Source: Bicyclus anynana
Lineage: Eukaryota > Arthropoda > Insecta > Lepidoptera > Nymphalidae
Length of the DNA: 64,000 nucleotides
Direction: 5' to 3'
NCBI RefSeq assembly: GCF_947172395.1
Contig: NC_069093.1
Span: 3,879,561 to 3,943,560 of the forward strand
Part shown: positions 1 through 9,959 of the stretch, one piece after another
Numbering within the stretch: the first letter of the stretch is position 1
Layout of the letters: every line of letters starts with the position of its first letter
The notes under the pieces: model-generated
The model's database searches: none
What the model was told of the DNA's origin: nothing
The model's input: only the letters and a program-made list of their open reading frames with translations
Position numbers and translations under genes: made by a program

Positions 1-149
1 CCTCCCACTACTCCTAACTCACGGAACACCTTGGACTATTTCGTCTCGTCACAACACAAGCCAACCGATCTAACGGCTCACTCGCGCCGACATGTGCGTT
101 AAGGAGTTTTCATTCAAAAACATTTTCATTCAACGTTGAATACTTTCAG

Positions 150-359
150 GGTCTATTAGAGCGCGTGCGCGAACGCGGCGCGAGCACGCCGCGCGCGGGC
201 GAGCGGCGCGTTCACGAACAGCTGGCGCGACTATTCGCGCCCGCAGAAGAAGAGCCGCCGACAGAACCGCCGCTGGAGGAGGTGCTCGACACCATCATGG
301 TGGACGAGAAGCCGGTCAAGCCCATCATAGCCGCCAATGTCACCGTGGAACCCATGGAC
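150..359 (+). CDS. UBE2O: UBE2O exon a (first in window)
   Basis: Acceptor TTTCAG ends at 149 and donor GTATGT starts at 360; 70 codons, phase 0 on both sides. It encodes a charged, likely helical stretch starting GLLERVRERGAS and rich in Glu and Pro, in the linker before the UBC domain. Bases 1-149 are intron. Confidence 0.85.
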
Positions 360-1106
360 GTATGTTAATACACTATTGCATCTAAATGTTGCACTTTATT
401 TAACTCGTCAACTGCCGGCATTTAAAGACTCTATTCACGAGGTTCCTTAATAGGCGTTCTACAGGGTTAGATTTTGTGTCCTTTTCTATTTTTAAAAAAT
501 AGAAAAGGACACAAATTCAAACATACTTACACGCACACAAACTTTCGACTTTATAATATTAGTATGCCTTAGTAATGTTCAAAAATCCAACTGTCAAATC
601 TCATTTTCATTTTGCATTGGCTACTCTATATCGCACTGTCATATTTATGTAACGAATCATACAACCCAGACTTTCTTATGTGTAGACCGAAATATTAAAG
701 CGATTTTTTTTTAAAAAAGCATGAAAAGGTTATTATTTTTTTATAGATTTTTAATTTCATCTGATTTTAGGTAGAAGGCGAATCACCAAAGAAATCTCTG
801 TTTTTAAACATCGAACCTGCACAATCGTCCAGTTCGGAAAATAATTTTGCTCAAGAAAACGCTACAGGGGAGAATGGTAAGAACATATTTAACAAACATT
901 TTATACTATCACTAGCGAACGCCCGCGATTTCGTCTGCCTGAAGAAGGGGCAGAACCGATCTACCCTCTTTCTTGTTCTTTTTTCTCTTTTCATGCAAAC
1001 CACACCCACGACAAACATAGTTTTATCGATGTAAACTACTTTCAACTACCCCTACCCCTAGATTGACGATGTTGATAATGCCGATGATGATGATGATGAT
1101 GATGAC

Positions 1107-1139
<33 letters not shown>

Positions 1140-4100
1140 CTATGGTTCTACAGCAGGCGCGGACGCGGACGGCGAAGGCAGCGCGCGCAACGTTTGCTAC
1201 AAGCTGTGCTCTCTGATACACCGCCAGTTGGTGAAGGCGCATGCTGAAGTTAGCCGGTATGATTATTACTTTACTTAGATAAACACCACAAAAATACTCC
1301 ATATTATATTTGATTTAGCAAATGTTTATTTATTTCATTGTAAAGGTATAAGTTTAGGGAATTTTTAGGTTAGGTTCAAAGTAAAAGTTTTATTTTTTCA
1401 ATATACTTATATTATATTATAATTAAATACAGGCATCTCACCTCGCATTTTCTTGTGCATTAAAAGCAATGTGAAAGAGGGCCTTAAAGATAGGCGTCCA
1501 CATAACCGCATCGGACATACTCATTTAACGGATATTTAATTTTACGGTCGATCCGTATAATGCGGATCAGTGGACGCACTTGTATGACTTTCTATACAAA
1601 GAATATTTACTTTCTATAGAAGAATGCGTTTCATGCTCAGACTAATTAGATAAGGACCTGCCTCGCTAGACGTTACTTTTCAGTCAAAGTATATGACCAA
1701 TGATCTAGAATAAGATATGACCAATGAATAGAATAGAATCGATGTTTCGTAGTTGTAATCGTTTTTGTCGGTTAAAGAGCTTTATCATACCTTTTATGCA
1801 ATTGAATGGTGTAAAAAACGTGCAAAAACTTCTAGTTCATTTTAAGATATATACCAAACCTAAGCTCAGAAAATGACAGACAATTTTCTTCGTGAATTTG
1901 GGTGCGATACTAGTCCTTATGTAATTAGTCTGAAGTTTGATGCGATGCATCCGATACTTACGATGCGCATTTATGGACGCCTACCATAATCGTAATGTTT
2001 AGTTGTAAATAACGAGACGTGTGAATGTGGTATAACATAAAGGCGATTTGTCTTCCGCAGGAGAAGGCCGCAAGAGTTGGCCGAATTCCTTAACAGATTA
2101 ATGAGAAAGCAAATCGCGACCGAAGAGAACTTACCCTACCACTTTTCAATGTGAGCCGCCAAATTTTTATTTTTTTTTTCTCCCATCCTACGCATCCCCC
2201 CGAGGGAATCTGTACTATGCTGTAATTCTTTAACCATTTTCTATAAGCTCAGTATTAGTATTTTTTTAATCCTCGTAAAACTCATTAAGAAAAATTCTAA
2301 TTCATAATTAAAGTACATAATAAAGAAGGTGGGCAACTTTGCAGTCGGCCCAGGACTAATGGCCATGAGGCACGTCGATTCACTTTCTACAGACGCTAAC
2401 ACGCAAAACGCAAAATGGGAATGACAGATCCGATCGCCAATTTGATCGTAACGTGTATATAATAAATGTGACTCCCATATATTTTTTAATTTTCGAAGCG
2501 TTAGCGTTTGTAAAAAAAGAATTAACGTGCCACATAGCTACAGACCCTGAGCAGCGAAAGGCCAAGCTACGCCTCTGATACGCCTCTCCCATCATCTCCT
2601 CCTCCTCCTCTGCCTGCCGCCGCGCTGTCTGTCGCCAGTCTATTGTCAAACTCATGTCTTTACACCACTACAAACCCAAACAGTCTTCCAAAAGTAGACA
2701 AACTATGGAGTTGCTCTGATGATGGAAACGAAAGATGGCCATAGGAACTCTTAAACTAAACAAGACAAAACCATCGAGTTTGGGCTCATTTTTCTCGTTA
2801 ACACAGGGCATTTTAGAGCACTTAAATAAAAGTTTGTTTTTGAAAATATATATTAAATAAATGTATTAGGTACAGATTCCCTCCTATGTCGCTTATATTA
2901 TTTTGTATGTGTTATTAATTTATATGGTATATTATTTTTTTACGTTTCGTGAATGTTAATCGTGCCTACAACTTGTGCTATGAATGTGACCAATACGCCA
3001 GTTTCCTCTACTTTGATGTTCAATTTTCAGTACTTTTGTTTCCAACTTTTATATGTTGTTTGAAATTCTGTGTTTTAACGCAATAAATATCACTAATATT
3101 ACTATTGTGTACTAAAAATCCGCATCACTTATATTAAACAAAAGACAGCTCATTTATTTTTAATTGATAGTTTTTCATATTCTAACTATTAAGTGTGCAA
3201 ACTTATATCCTAACATTATCCACAAAAATGCGCTTTTGTTATATTCAACGTTTTTTAAGAATTTTAATCATGCTCTTTCATCAGTTACGATATATGAGTA
3301 TATTATTAACAAAATCAATGTCTCATACATTTCATCATCATACCCCTTTTTATTAGAATTTAAACTATCGTAAGTGTTATTCATATTAATTGACTTCACG
3401 GCTAAAACTCACGTGATATAAGGTATGCCCGACTAGTTACGGACCCATACGGGGCCCTTACCCCCGTTTGTTCGTACAGTTTGGATCGTGCCGCGTTGCA
3501 AGAACCAGCTCATGACTAAGGGCCCCGTATGAGTTCAAAACTATTCGGGTCATACTCCGACCTTATATCACGTCAGTTTTAGCCGTGTTTCATAATCAAT
3601 TAATATCATACCCCTTACGTAATTTTAGACAAATATTGTTTTTTTAAATTAGGTCACAGTCCAGCTTTAAGATAGCAAATCCTTAATTTGGTGCGACGCA
3701 GTCCATTAAATTATACGAAACATTTCATATGTTTCATAATATTTGATATAAATAATTCCTTGATATTTTTTATTAGCTCAAATACAGAAGTTTTCCACTA
3801 AAATTGTACCTTTTTTTAACAAAACTGCTTTAGCTTTTAATTGTATTCAATTGGTTATTTTAATAAAACACCTTTTGTTAGATATATGAAATACGTTTTT
3901 AATATGATTCCATCTTCTTTAATAACTTTAATAACATCATGGGTAGCAGAGCAATATAATCCTAAATTATTTCAGAGCTGTAATATAATATAATCAATAA
4001 TGTAAATTGGTATTCTATGTAAATTGGTATTCTATGTAAATTGGTATTCTATGTAAATTGCCACATCATTAATCAAACTTTATGAAAATCCGTGCAGTTA

Positions 4101-7100
4101 TTATCGTCTTTATCGTGTTCAGGCAGACTGTTCGAGTTGATTGCTTACTTTATTATAATTATAATATACTCGACTTCGTCCGCCCTTGGACCTTAATCCT
4201 GCCTTGTCGCAAACTCTGTTCTTAGCTGAAGTCTACTAACTATAACCTCCCAGCCAAATTTCATATTTGTATGTCAAATGTTTATATTATTAATATTTCG
4301 TGATGTTTCGTTTTTATATGTATAGAAGAAGATGATAATGATGTATAACATTCTTAGCTGTTTTTAAATCATCAATTTGTTATTTATAAGTTTTATATAT
4401 TTTTTTAAAACCTGTAGTTAGAAATCCAATAGCACTACATATCCCATTTGTCCACTAACAAATTTCTTTTCATTTAGTTTCATTTTGTATTGTAGCTAGA
4501 TGACTCAGTAAAAAAGTGGTAACTTAATTTCTCTACATTTCGATACTTTAGTTTGAGATCCAAAAAAAATGCCTTCTATTTAATACAACACCGCGTATTT
4601 TTACATGTTAAATGAAGTATACTTTGTTTAATGTAAGTCTTGCGTGTTTGATACCCCTGTGTAAGTCCAAATGTACAATTTTGTTTGCATGTGTTATTAC
4701 GTAGACACCTTTACCGCCAACATAAGATGCCATAAGTGTATTTTTTTTTATTAATTTTTATTAATAAATTTAAAAATGTGCTTTGATACTGGGGGCGTGT
4801 TTTGGACGACCCCATTTTTTATGCATCGCCAGGATGTAGATTCCAAAAACGATCAGAGGTGTCTGAGTTGATCTTACTCAGTTGAGCTCGAAGATTAATA
4901 GGCGACGACCCCAAGATATTCTTCCCTTCCCAAGTTCCTCAAGTTTTTGATTCCTTCGCGCCTAGTACTGGAAAATCTTTTGCGCTTCCTATTTATCCTC
5001 CTGTGACACTATTGTGGTCTAAGTAATAGCATCCTGCGCAATATACCAATTCCATCTACTCTCAAGTCTCAAGAAAGACTCCCTTAGAGAGATTTTTGCC
5101 CTCGTTCAGTCTCGTGTATCTCTCAATTTTACTTTTTTTACATTGTACATATGTATAAACATTGATTGTACTGTTTAGGTGCTAAGTGTGGGTAGCAAAC
5201 AGTGTCTGACCTTAAGTTCTAGATATATTCAGATGTTGAACTCAACTACCGTAAAGGGATTGTTTCATTTCAGGCCTACAGGTCTACAGTATATCAAAAA
5301 AACTTGATATAATCACAGTTATACAAATGAAATTATAATGTAAATATATCGAATGAATGATTAATAATGATATACACGGACCTATAACAAAATATGAAAA
5401 TATTAAATTTTCAGTCAATATGGTGCACTTGTGGTGAGTATAGCAAGTCAAGAAGGCGAAGGGGTTGAAGGAAAAACAAGCAATACGGACCCTAAAGACG
5501 CCAACACACTCCCTGCCACAAAAACTGAGGGAAAAGGTCAGTAAGACATTGTAAACAGACTTTGTATAATCTTCTAAACGTTGGTGTGTTTAAAGCAGCC
5601 CGAGGTAGTGTTTTATCACCATTATTCTTTATAGTTTACATCAATAACGTAAATAATTCTAGACTTCAACCATGTGTAAAAAAATCAAGAGGGATGTTAA
5701 TTTTGCTCATAGAGTTATCGTATTTAAATCTAAAGTAACTTTATAGTTTGTTTATGAATGCGTTACAAGCTTAGCGTTTAAAGTACAACTTTTATTGAAT
5801 GACAATGTAGCAGGAATTGTAACTTAAACTAACTTAATTAAATCTTGATAATTTCGTGCCTGCTGTAAATTGTTATAGTTATGATTATTTGTGTATATTG
5901 TCAAGCGTTTGACACTATACAGTTGACAGTATGTTGATGTGTAAAACTGAGGAACGTTCTTTAACAAATGAAGTCGTCAGATTTTTACATTCTTCCTTTG
6001 GTTACTTGGCTCCGCGCGAAGCTTGACTTCGACTTTGACTTTGTCAAACTAATGAGAGGTATTTGTTTTACCTGTTATACTTTAATTGGAGTAGTTGATA
6101 TGTTGCTTGCTTTTAGCCCCATCTCCGTCCCCGGCGTCCGGTGAAACAGCCCCACTAGCGACGGCAGAGGGCGACATCGACCCCGAGACGTCGCAGGAGA
6201 AGCCAAACGACGGCGAAGGGTTCAACATACTGGAGTCGGCGCCCGCCACTCACCGGTTCCGTCTCTCTATGCTGCAACCCTCCGAGCCGAGGAGTTTCTA
6301 CTCGGCCGTCAAACGAGAGATCAAGCTGTTGAAGAGCGACCTGCCTCCTGGGGTGAGATCTTATTCTGTAGACATAGCATACGTCAACGTTAAATCTCAT
6401 GACGTGAAAGTCATTGATTACAAATAGCGGCGAAGTTCGCCCAAAGAGTAATAGAGTACTATGGAGATGCATCGTACCCAAAATAACCAACAAAGTTTTC
6501 GAAAATATTTACCACCAATAAATATATTTTGTGTCCTTACACTACACGCAACTTTAAATTTTATTTTCAATATACACACGTGTAATTTTTACAAATATAA
6601 CAAATAAATAAATAAATAAATATACTTAAACAATACACATCACTATCTAGCCCCAAAGTAAGCATACAGAGTAGTTCGTGTTATGGGTGCTAAAATAGTT
6701 GATATTATAATATTAATATACAATTATATACTACATATAAATACTTATATAATGTATAAACACACACAGACACTGGAAAACACCCATGTTCATCACACAA
6801 ATATTTTCCAGTTGTGAGAATCGAACCCACGGCCGTGGATGCAGAAAGCAGGGTCACTACCAACTGCGCCACGCGGCCGTCGTACAACAACATCGCTTAT
6901 GCTCTGTACACATTTGATCAAACGCATTACTTGTTACACATTACTTGATCGATGTTTTGCTGTTCCAGCTTAAGAATCGATTCTTTGTAGATATTGTTTT
7001 TATTTCAAATTTTTATAAAATCATGTTAAAATTACAAAGGAAACGTAACTTCATCTTTTAGTAAACTAAAAGTTGTTGATCGTTTTTATGTCATTTTTTA

Positions 7101-7528
7101 CACAAACCGGCATTTTTAGGGAGCTCTTGACGAAATCGATTACAAAAATGTAACATCGATTTTATAAACGCGTTAGATCGTTGATCTTATAATTTGACAA
7201 AGGAGTAACTTCTAGTGAGACAGGTCCATATATAATTCGTCTGAGATTTCGCCCCAACGCGACATAGTATATTTATTTATTATTTTTTTTATTATATTTA
7301 TCAGGTTTGGGTGCGTGGCTATGAAGACCGCATCGACCTGATATCGGTGATGATAGCGGGCCCGGCGCGCACGCCGTACGAGGGCGGCCTGTTCGTGTTC
7401 GACGTGCAGCTGGGCGGGGAGTACCCGCGCGCGCCGCCGCTGTGCCACTACCACTCCTACTGCTCCGACAGGCTCAACCCCAACCTGTACGAGGACGGCA
7501 AGGTATCTGTCTACCATCATCATCGTCA

Positions 7529-7570
<42 letters not shown>

Positions 7571-7621
7571 TCATCATCAACATGAGCATCATCATTATCA
7601 TCGTCATCGTCATCCTCATCG

Positions 7622-7699
<78 letters not shown>

Positions 7700-9121
7700 C
7701 CGGTCCAGCGGGCGTCCCACAACCCGCTTGTTGTCTTTGGTCCATCTAGTGGGAAGTGTTGAAATGTCGATGTTGATGTCCCAAGGTCCTGATGCAATCG
7801 GGAGAGGCGATGCCCGAGGCTGAACAGCGTTATTGTGGCAGAGGAAACACCTCGAGCGTGTCCCAGGACTTGTGACCTTGGGAGTGGGTTTAAGGGATGC
7901 TTTTAGAATGCATCAACACTCACCTTCCCTGCCCGACATGTTCTCCATGCTCACACTAAACAATTTATGATAAACAATAATTACAACACAAAACATTATC
8001 ATTAATTACAACACGATACGTTATTGCACAAAATCACTAACGCGACTGGCAGCGTGACGGTGTCTACGCTGCCTCACAAACAACTGAGCTGAAGTCATCA
8101 AATACCCTCTTATTTTACCAACAACTAAAGAGATAATCTCTTGATGACAAAAGTTAACTTACTATTTGTTTGTTGAAGTTTAATATGATGTAACTTTTGT
8201 AGGTTTGCGTGTCTCTGTTGGGTACGTGGTCCGGGCGCGGCGTGGAGGTGTGGGGCAAGGACTCGTCGCTGCTGCAGGTCATCGTGTCGCTGCAGGGGCT
8301 CATACTGAACGCGGAGCCCTACTTCAACGAGGCGGGCTACGAGAAACAGAAGGGTGAGTGTCTATTGGGCACGGGGAGGTGTGGGGCAAGGACTCGTCGC
8401 TGCTGCAGGTCATCGTGTCGCTGCAGGGGCTCATACTGAACGCGGAGCCCTACTTCAACGAGGCGGACTACGAGAAACAGAAAGGTGAGTCTCTACAGTT
8501 ATAAAAATGTTCTAAAAATACGGAAAACTAACTTAAGGGGACTTAATTCTTTGAGACGAAATATCTTAGCATTCCATGGATTCACCGTCCAAAAATTTTG
8601 TCACAATATCCGAAAGGGAATTTTCACAATTTTTTAATAATAAAGTAAAAGTATATTGTGATGCTCTGCTGCTGCCTTCGGGCCCCATCAGGTGATGCTT
8701 TTGCGCTCGCCCAAACCGCTGACGTCGCTGAGGTTCCATTAAGGAGCTCAAGAAAAATCCAGTCATCATAAATGAAATAAACATATTTGCAGGCACGCAG
8801 CAGGGGACGGAGAACTCGCGCATGTACAACGAGATGGTGCTCCTCAAGCTGGTGCAGTCCATGACCAAGATGACCACCAACCCGCCGGAGCCGTTCCGCG
8901 AGGAGATCCTCCAGCACCTGAGGAACTCCTCCGCCGACCTCTGCCGGCGGCTCGAGGGGCTCGTGGCGTTGTCCAACGGCGAGCCCACCGACGTCGCACC
9001 GCCCGACTACCCGCTCATACCCGCCTCCAGGGGCTTCTGTCTCACTCTGCGCTCGTCGCTCGAGTCGTACCGCAACGCTTTGCGACGTAACGACATCAAC
9101 GCGCCCCCCTCCACTTTATAG
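150..9121 (+). CDS. UBE2O: UBE2O, E2/E3 hybrid ubiquitin-protein ligase (3' part of gene, spliced)
   Basis: Nine in-phase exons, 150-359, 771-876, 1154-1256, 2061-2150, 5415-5536, 6117-6352, 7305-7502, 8203-8353 and 8793-9121, join to 514 codons plus a TAG stop. All internal sites are GT-AG. The C-terminal half contains a UBC (E2) fold: GEGFNILESAP, then RTPYEGGLFVFDVQL, LNPNLYEDGKVCVSLLGTW with the catalytic Cys at 8206-8208, then GLILNAEPYFNEAGY. This arrangement and the tail after the fold are typical of UBE2O, a very large enzyme that acts as E2 and E3 together and ubiquitinates misfolded or orphan proteins in the cytosol. The SH3-like conserved regions expected upstream lie outside the window, so the gene is partial here. 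The exons are GC-rich and the introns AT-rich. The UBC identity is near certain; the family name rests on recalled similarity to vertebrate UBE2O. Confidence 0.93.
771..876 (+). CDS. UBE2O: UBE2O exon b
   Basis: Acceptor GATTTTAG and donor GTAAGA; enters in phase 0 and leaves in phase 1. It encodes a Ser/Asn-rich linker beginning VEGESPKKSLFLNIEPAQ. No fold is recognised. Confidence 0.8.
905..1061 (+). mobile_element. composite repeat in UBE2O intron, including a PLE 3'-end fragment
   Basis: Bases 907-935 carry the widespread motif CGCCCGCGATTTCGTC. Bases 940-1015 match the sequence flanking the Penelope-like element near 42360-42440 (GGGGCAGAACCGATCTACCC, then AAACCACACYCACGAC). After it, 1028-1060 resembles 48328-48352 (CGATGTAAACT, TTTCAACTACC), so the PLE fragment may sit inside an older repeat. 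Confidence 0.6.
1078..1139 (+). repeat. (GAT)n microsatellite next to a UBE2O acceptor
   Basis: About 62 bases of GAT triplets with one GAC, ending 14 bases before the acceptor of the exon at 1154. In the coding frame it would read as poly-Met, so it is intronic. Confidence 0.95.
1154..1256 (+). CDS. UBE2O: UBE2O exon c
   Basis: It encodes the conserved helical stretch NVCYKLCSLIHRQLVKAHAEV. The donor is GTATGA after phase 2. The acceptor is a tandem CAGCAG at 1151-1156, so the exon may start at 1154 or 1157; both keep the frame and differ by one Ala/Gly residue. The upstream tract is a GAT microsatellite rather than a good pyrimidine tract. Confidence 0.8.
2061..2150 (+). CDS. UBE2O: UBE2O exon d
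   Basis: Acceptor TCTTCCGCAG and donor GTGAGC; both ends in phase 2. It encodes a basic helix containing RRPQELAEFLNRLMRKQIA, continuing the coiled-coil region before the UBC fold. Confidence 0.8.
3349..3604. mobile_element. foldback element, family F, copy 1
   Basis: About 256 bases that fold end to end. The left arm (ACGGCTAAAACTCACGTGAT, then GCCCGACTAGTT and CGGACCCATACGGGGCCCTT) is mirrored on the right (AAGGGCCCCGTATG to ATCACGTCAGTTTTAGCCGT). It is flanked by the 12-bp direct repeat ATCATACCCCTT at 3337-3348 and 3605-3616. It lies in the UBE2O intron between the exons at 2061 and 5415. Confidence 0.85.
5415..5536 (+). CDS. UBE2O: UBE2O exon e
   Basis: Acceptor AATTTTCAG and donor GTCAGT; phase 2 in, phase 1 out. 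It encodes IQYGALVVSIASQEGEG and then a Thr/Lys/Gly-rich linker without a recognised fold. Confidence 0.75.
5583..5665 (+). mobile_element. LINE reverse-transcriptase scrap in UBE2O intron
   Basis: One frame reads GVFKAARGSVLSPLFFIVYI, which resembles the non-LTR reverse-transcriptase block GVPQGSVLSPLLFIVYIND. It is too short and degraded to assign a clade. Confidence 0.6.
6117..6352 (+). CDS. UBE2O: UBE2O exon f (start of UBC domain)
   Basis: Acceptor CTTTTAG and donor GTGAGA; phase 1 in, phase 0 out. A low-complexity acidic linker is followed by the family signature GEGFNILESAPATHRF and the first UBC helix (SFYSAVKREIKLLKSDLPPG). Confidence 0.9.
6598..6886 (-). mobile_element. tRNA-derived SINE, family C
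   Basis: On the minus strand the head starts CGCGTGGCGCAGTTGGTAG (A box) and GGTTCGATTCTC (B box). It is followed by an AT-rich body and a TATTTATTTATT tail at the plus-strand left end (6601-6622). A degraded relative lies at 38535-38745. Confidence 0.85.
7305..7502 (+). CDS. UBE2O: UBE2O exon g (UBC beta-sheet)
   Basis: Acceptor TTTATCAG and donor GTATCT; 66 codons in phase 0. It encodes the beta-strands of the E2 fold and ends at LNPNLYEDGK, just before the active-site Cys of the next exon. An ATC-type microsatellite begins 12 bases into the following intron. Confidence 0.93.
7515..7699 (+). repeat. (CAT/CGT)n microsatellite at a UBE2O 5' splice site
   Basis: About 185 bases of CAT and CGT triplets, nearly pure CAT in the right half, starting 12 bases after the exon that ends at 7502. 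Long frames through it (poly-His, poly-Asp, poly-Met) are artefacts of the repeat. Confidence 0.97.
7830..8124 (+). repeat. interspersed repeat, family G, copy 1
   Basis: It shares long blocks with 40796-41030 (AGAGGAAACAC, TGACGCGACTGGCAGCGTGA, AGTCATCAAATACCCTCTT) and, reversed, with 60155-60256. Copy 1 has an extra AT-rich stretch. No coding sequence or clear terminal repeats are visible. Confidence 0.8.
8203..8353 (+). CDS. UBE2O: UBE2O exon h (catalytic Cys exon)
   Basis: Acceptor CTTTTGTAG and donor GTGAGT; phase 0 in, phase 1 out. It begins VCVSLLGTW, with the thioester-forming Cys as second residue, followed by the conserved GLILNAEPYFNEAGY helix. Bases 8244-8359 are repeated at 8375-8490. 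Confidence 0.94.
8375..8490 (+). pseudogene. partial tandem duplicate of the UBE2O catalytic exon
   Basis: These 116 bases repeat 8244-8359 with two substitutions (G8336 to A8467 and G8352 to A8483) at an offset of 131 bases. The copy includes the 3' part of the exon and its GGTGAGT donor. It lacks the acceptor, the catalytic Cys codon and the right phase. Weak similarity continues a little further left, suggesting a somewhat longer duplication with a small deletion. Use of the second donor would add 131 nt and reach an in-frame stop ending at 8439. It is either a very young duplication or an assembly collapse error. Confidence 0.85.
8793..9121 (+). CDS. UBE2O: UBE2O last exon i
   Basis: Acceptor ATATTTGCAG; phase 1 in, ends with TAG at 9119-9121. 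It encodes the last UBC helices (ENSRMYNEMVLLKLVQSM) and a short C-terminal tail with PLIPASRGFCLTLRSSLESY, the insect counterpart of the vertebrate tail helix. The long acidic insert of the vertebrate protein is absent. Confidence 0.92.
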
Positions 9122-9613
9122 CCCAGCGTGAAGCACTAGATAGCTTTAGTAATTAATACTTATTATTGTACCCTTTGTGGGGTTGCCAAAACTTCTGCGT
9201 GCACCGATGTTGAAATTAAATTAAATTCAGTGGTGTAACTGTACGCATGACGAATTCATTGGTTGGGCTCCAGAAAAAAATAATAGTTTTTTTTTTAATT
9301 TTAAATTTCTCTCGAGCTCCGGGCTGAGCCTTTTTGAGCCATTTTGCCAGCCTATAGTTACGCTACTGAAATCTATTATTTATTTAAAAATAACCAGTGA
9401 GGTAAACACATACATACACGTCTGTCTCACTCAAGACATAAAACTATAATGTGATACGAATTATGTTTCTTATTTTATTAACCTTTCATAGAAGTATGAT
9501 GAAAACAGAAAACAATATTTTTCTTAACAATCGCCATTGCCTATCCCAGTCACAATATAAACGTAACTTCGTGAAAAATTCCGTTATATTATAATAATAA
9601 TAATTAAAAATAT

Positions 9614-9619
9614 AATAAA
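9614..9619 (+). terminator. candidate UBE2O polyadenylation signal
   Basis: First AATAAA after the UBE2O stop, about 490 bases downstream. It overlaps the start of a repeat and further AATAAA motifs follow, so the true site is uncertain. Confidence 0.25.
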
Positions 9620-9959
9620 ACCCGACTGCATAAAGTATAAAAACTGAAAAGATTTTTTTTTTCTAACTGTGGGTTTTTTTATAGAGCCATAATATACCAT
9701 TTGAAATACTCATGATAATGATGAGCCCTTGAATTTGATTTGTAATATTGCAATAAGTCTCAAGTCTCATAGTTGTAGTGTTGGTTTTTCTTTACTTGAC
9801 CTATCTAAGAACGCTTGGGTCATTAAGACGAATCTAACGATATCTTAATTTTGTAAATTCAGCGGTTTGGGAGATATGAGGTAATAAAAATTATTACATA
9901 CATACATACATACAAGAAAGATGAGCGCGAAAAACATGACCCTTCTTGCAGTCGGGTAA
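9619..9959. mobile_element. short-TIR repeat with ACCCGACTGCA ends
   Basis: It opens with AACCCGACTGCATAAAG and closes with CTTGCAGTCGGGT, inverted ends of about 11 bases. A CATA microsatellite lies near the right end. There is no reading frame. Confidence 0.6.

Noticed and set aside
1042..1302. Poly-Met and poly-His frames
   Set aside because: Same cause: a GAT repeat. Only the part from 1154 on is exon, in the UBE2O frame.
4010..4060. Short direct repeats (AAATTGGTATTCTATGT) as a CRISPR-like array
   Set aside because: They are about three contiguous 17-base units without spacers: a small tandem repeat.
7212..7823. Long open frames of poly-His, poly-Met and poly-Asp
   Set aside because: They are readings of the CAT microsatellite in three frames and both strands, inside a UBE2O intron.
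8380..8484. Second UBC exon as a functional alternative exon
   Set aside because: Entering at the only nearby AG (8378-8379) in phase 1 gives a shifted frame without E2 motifs, and there is no pyrimidine tract.
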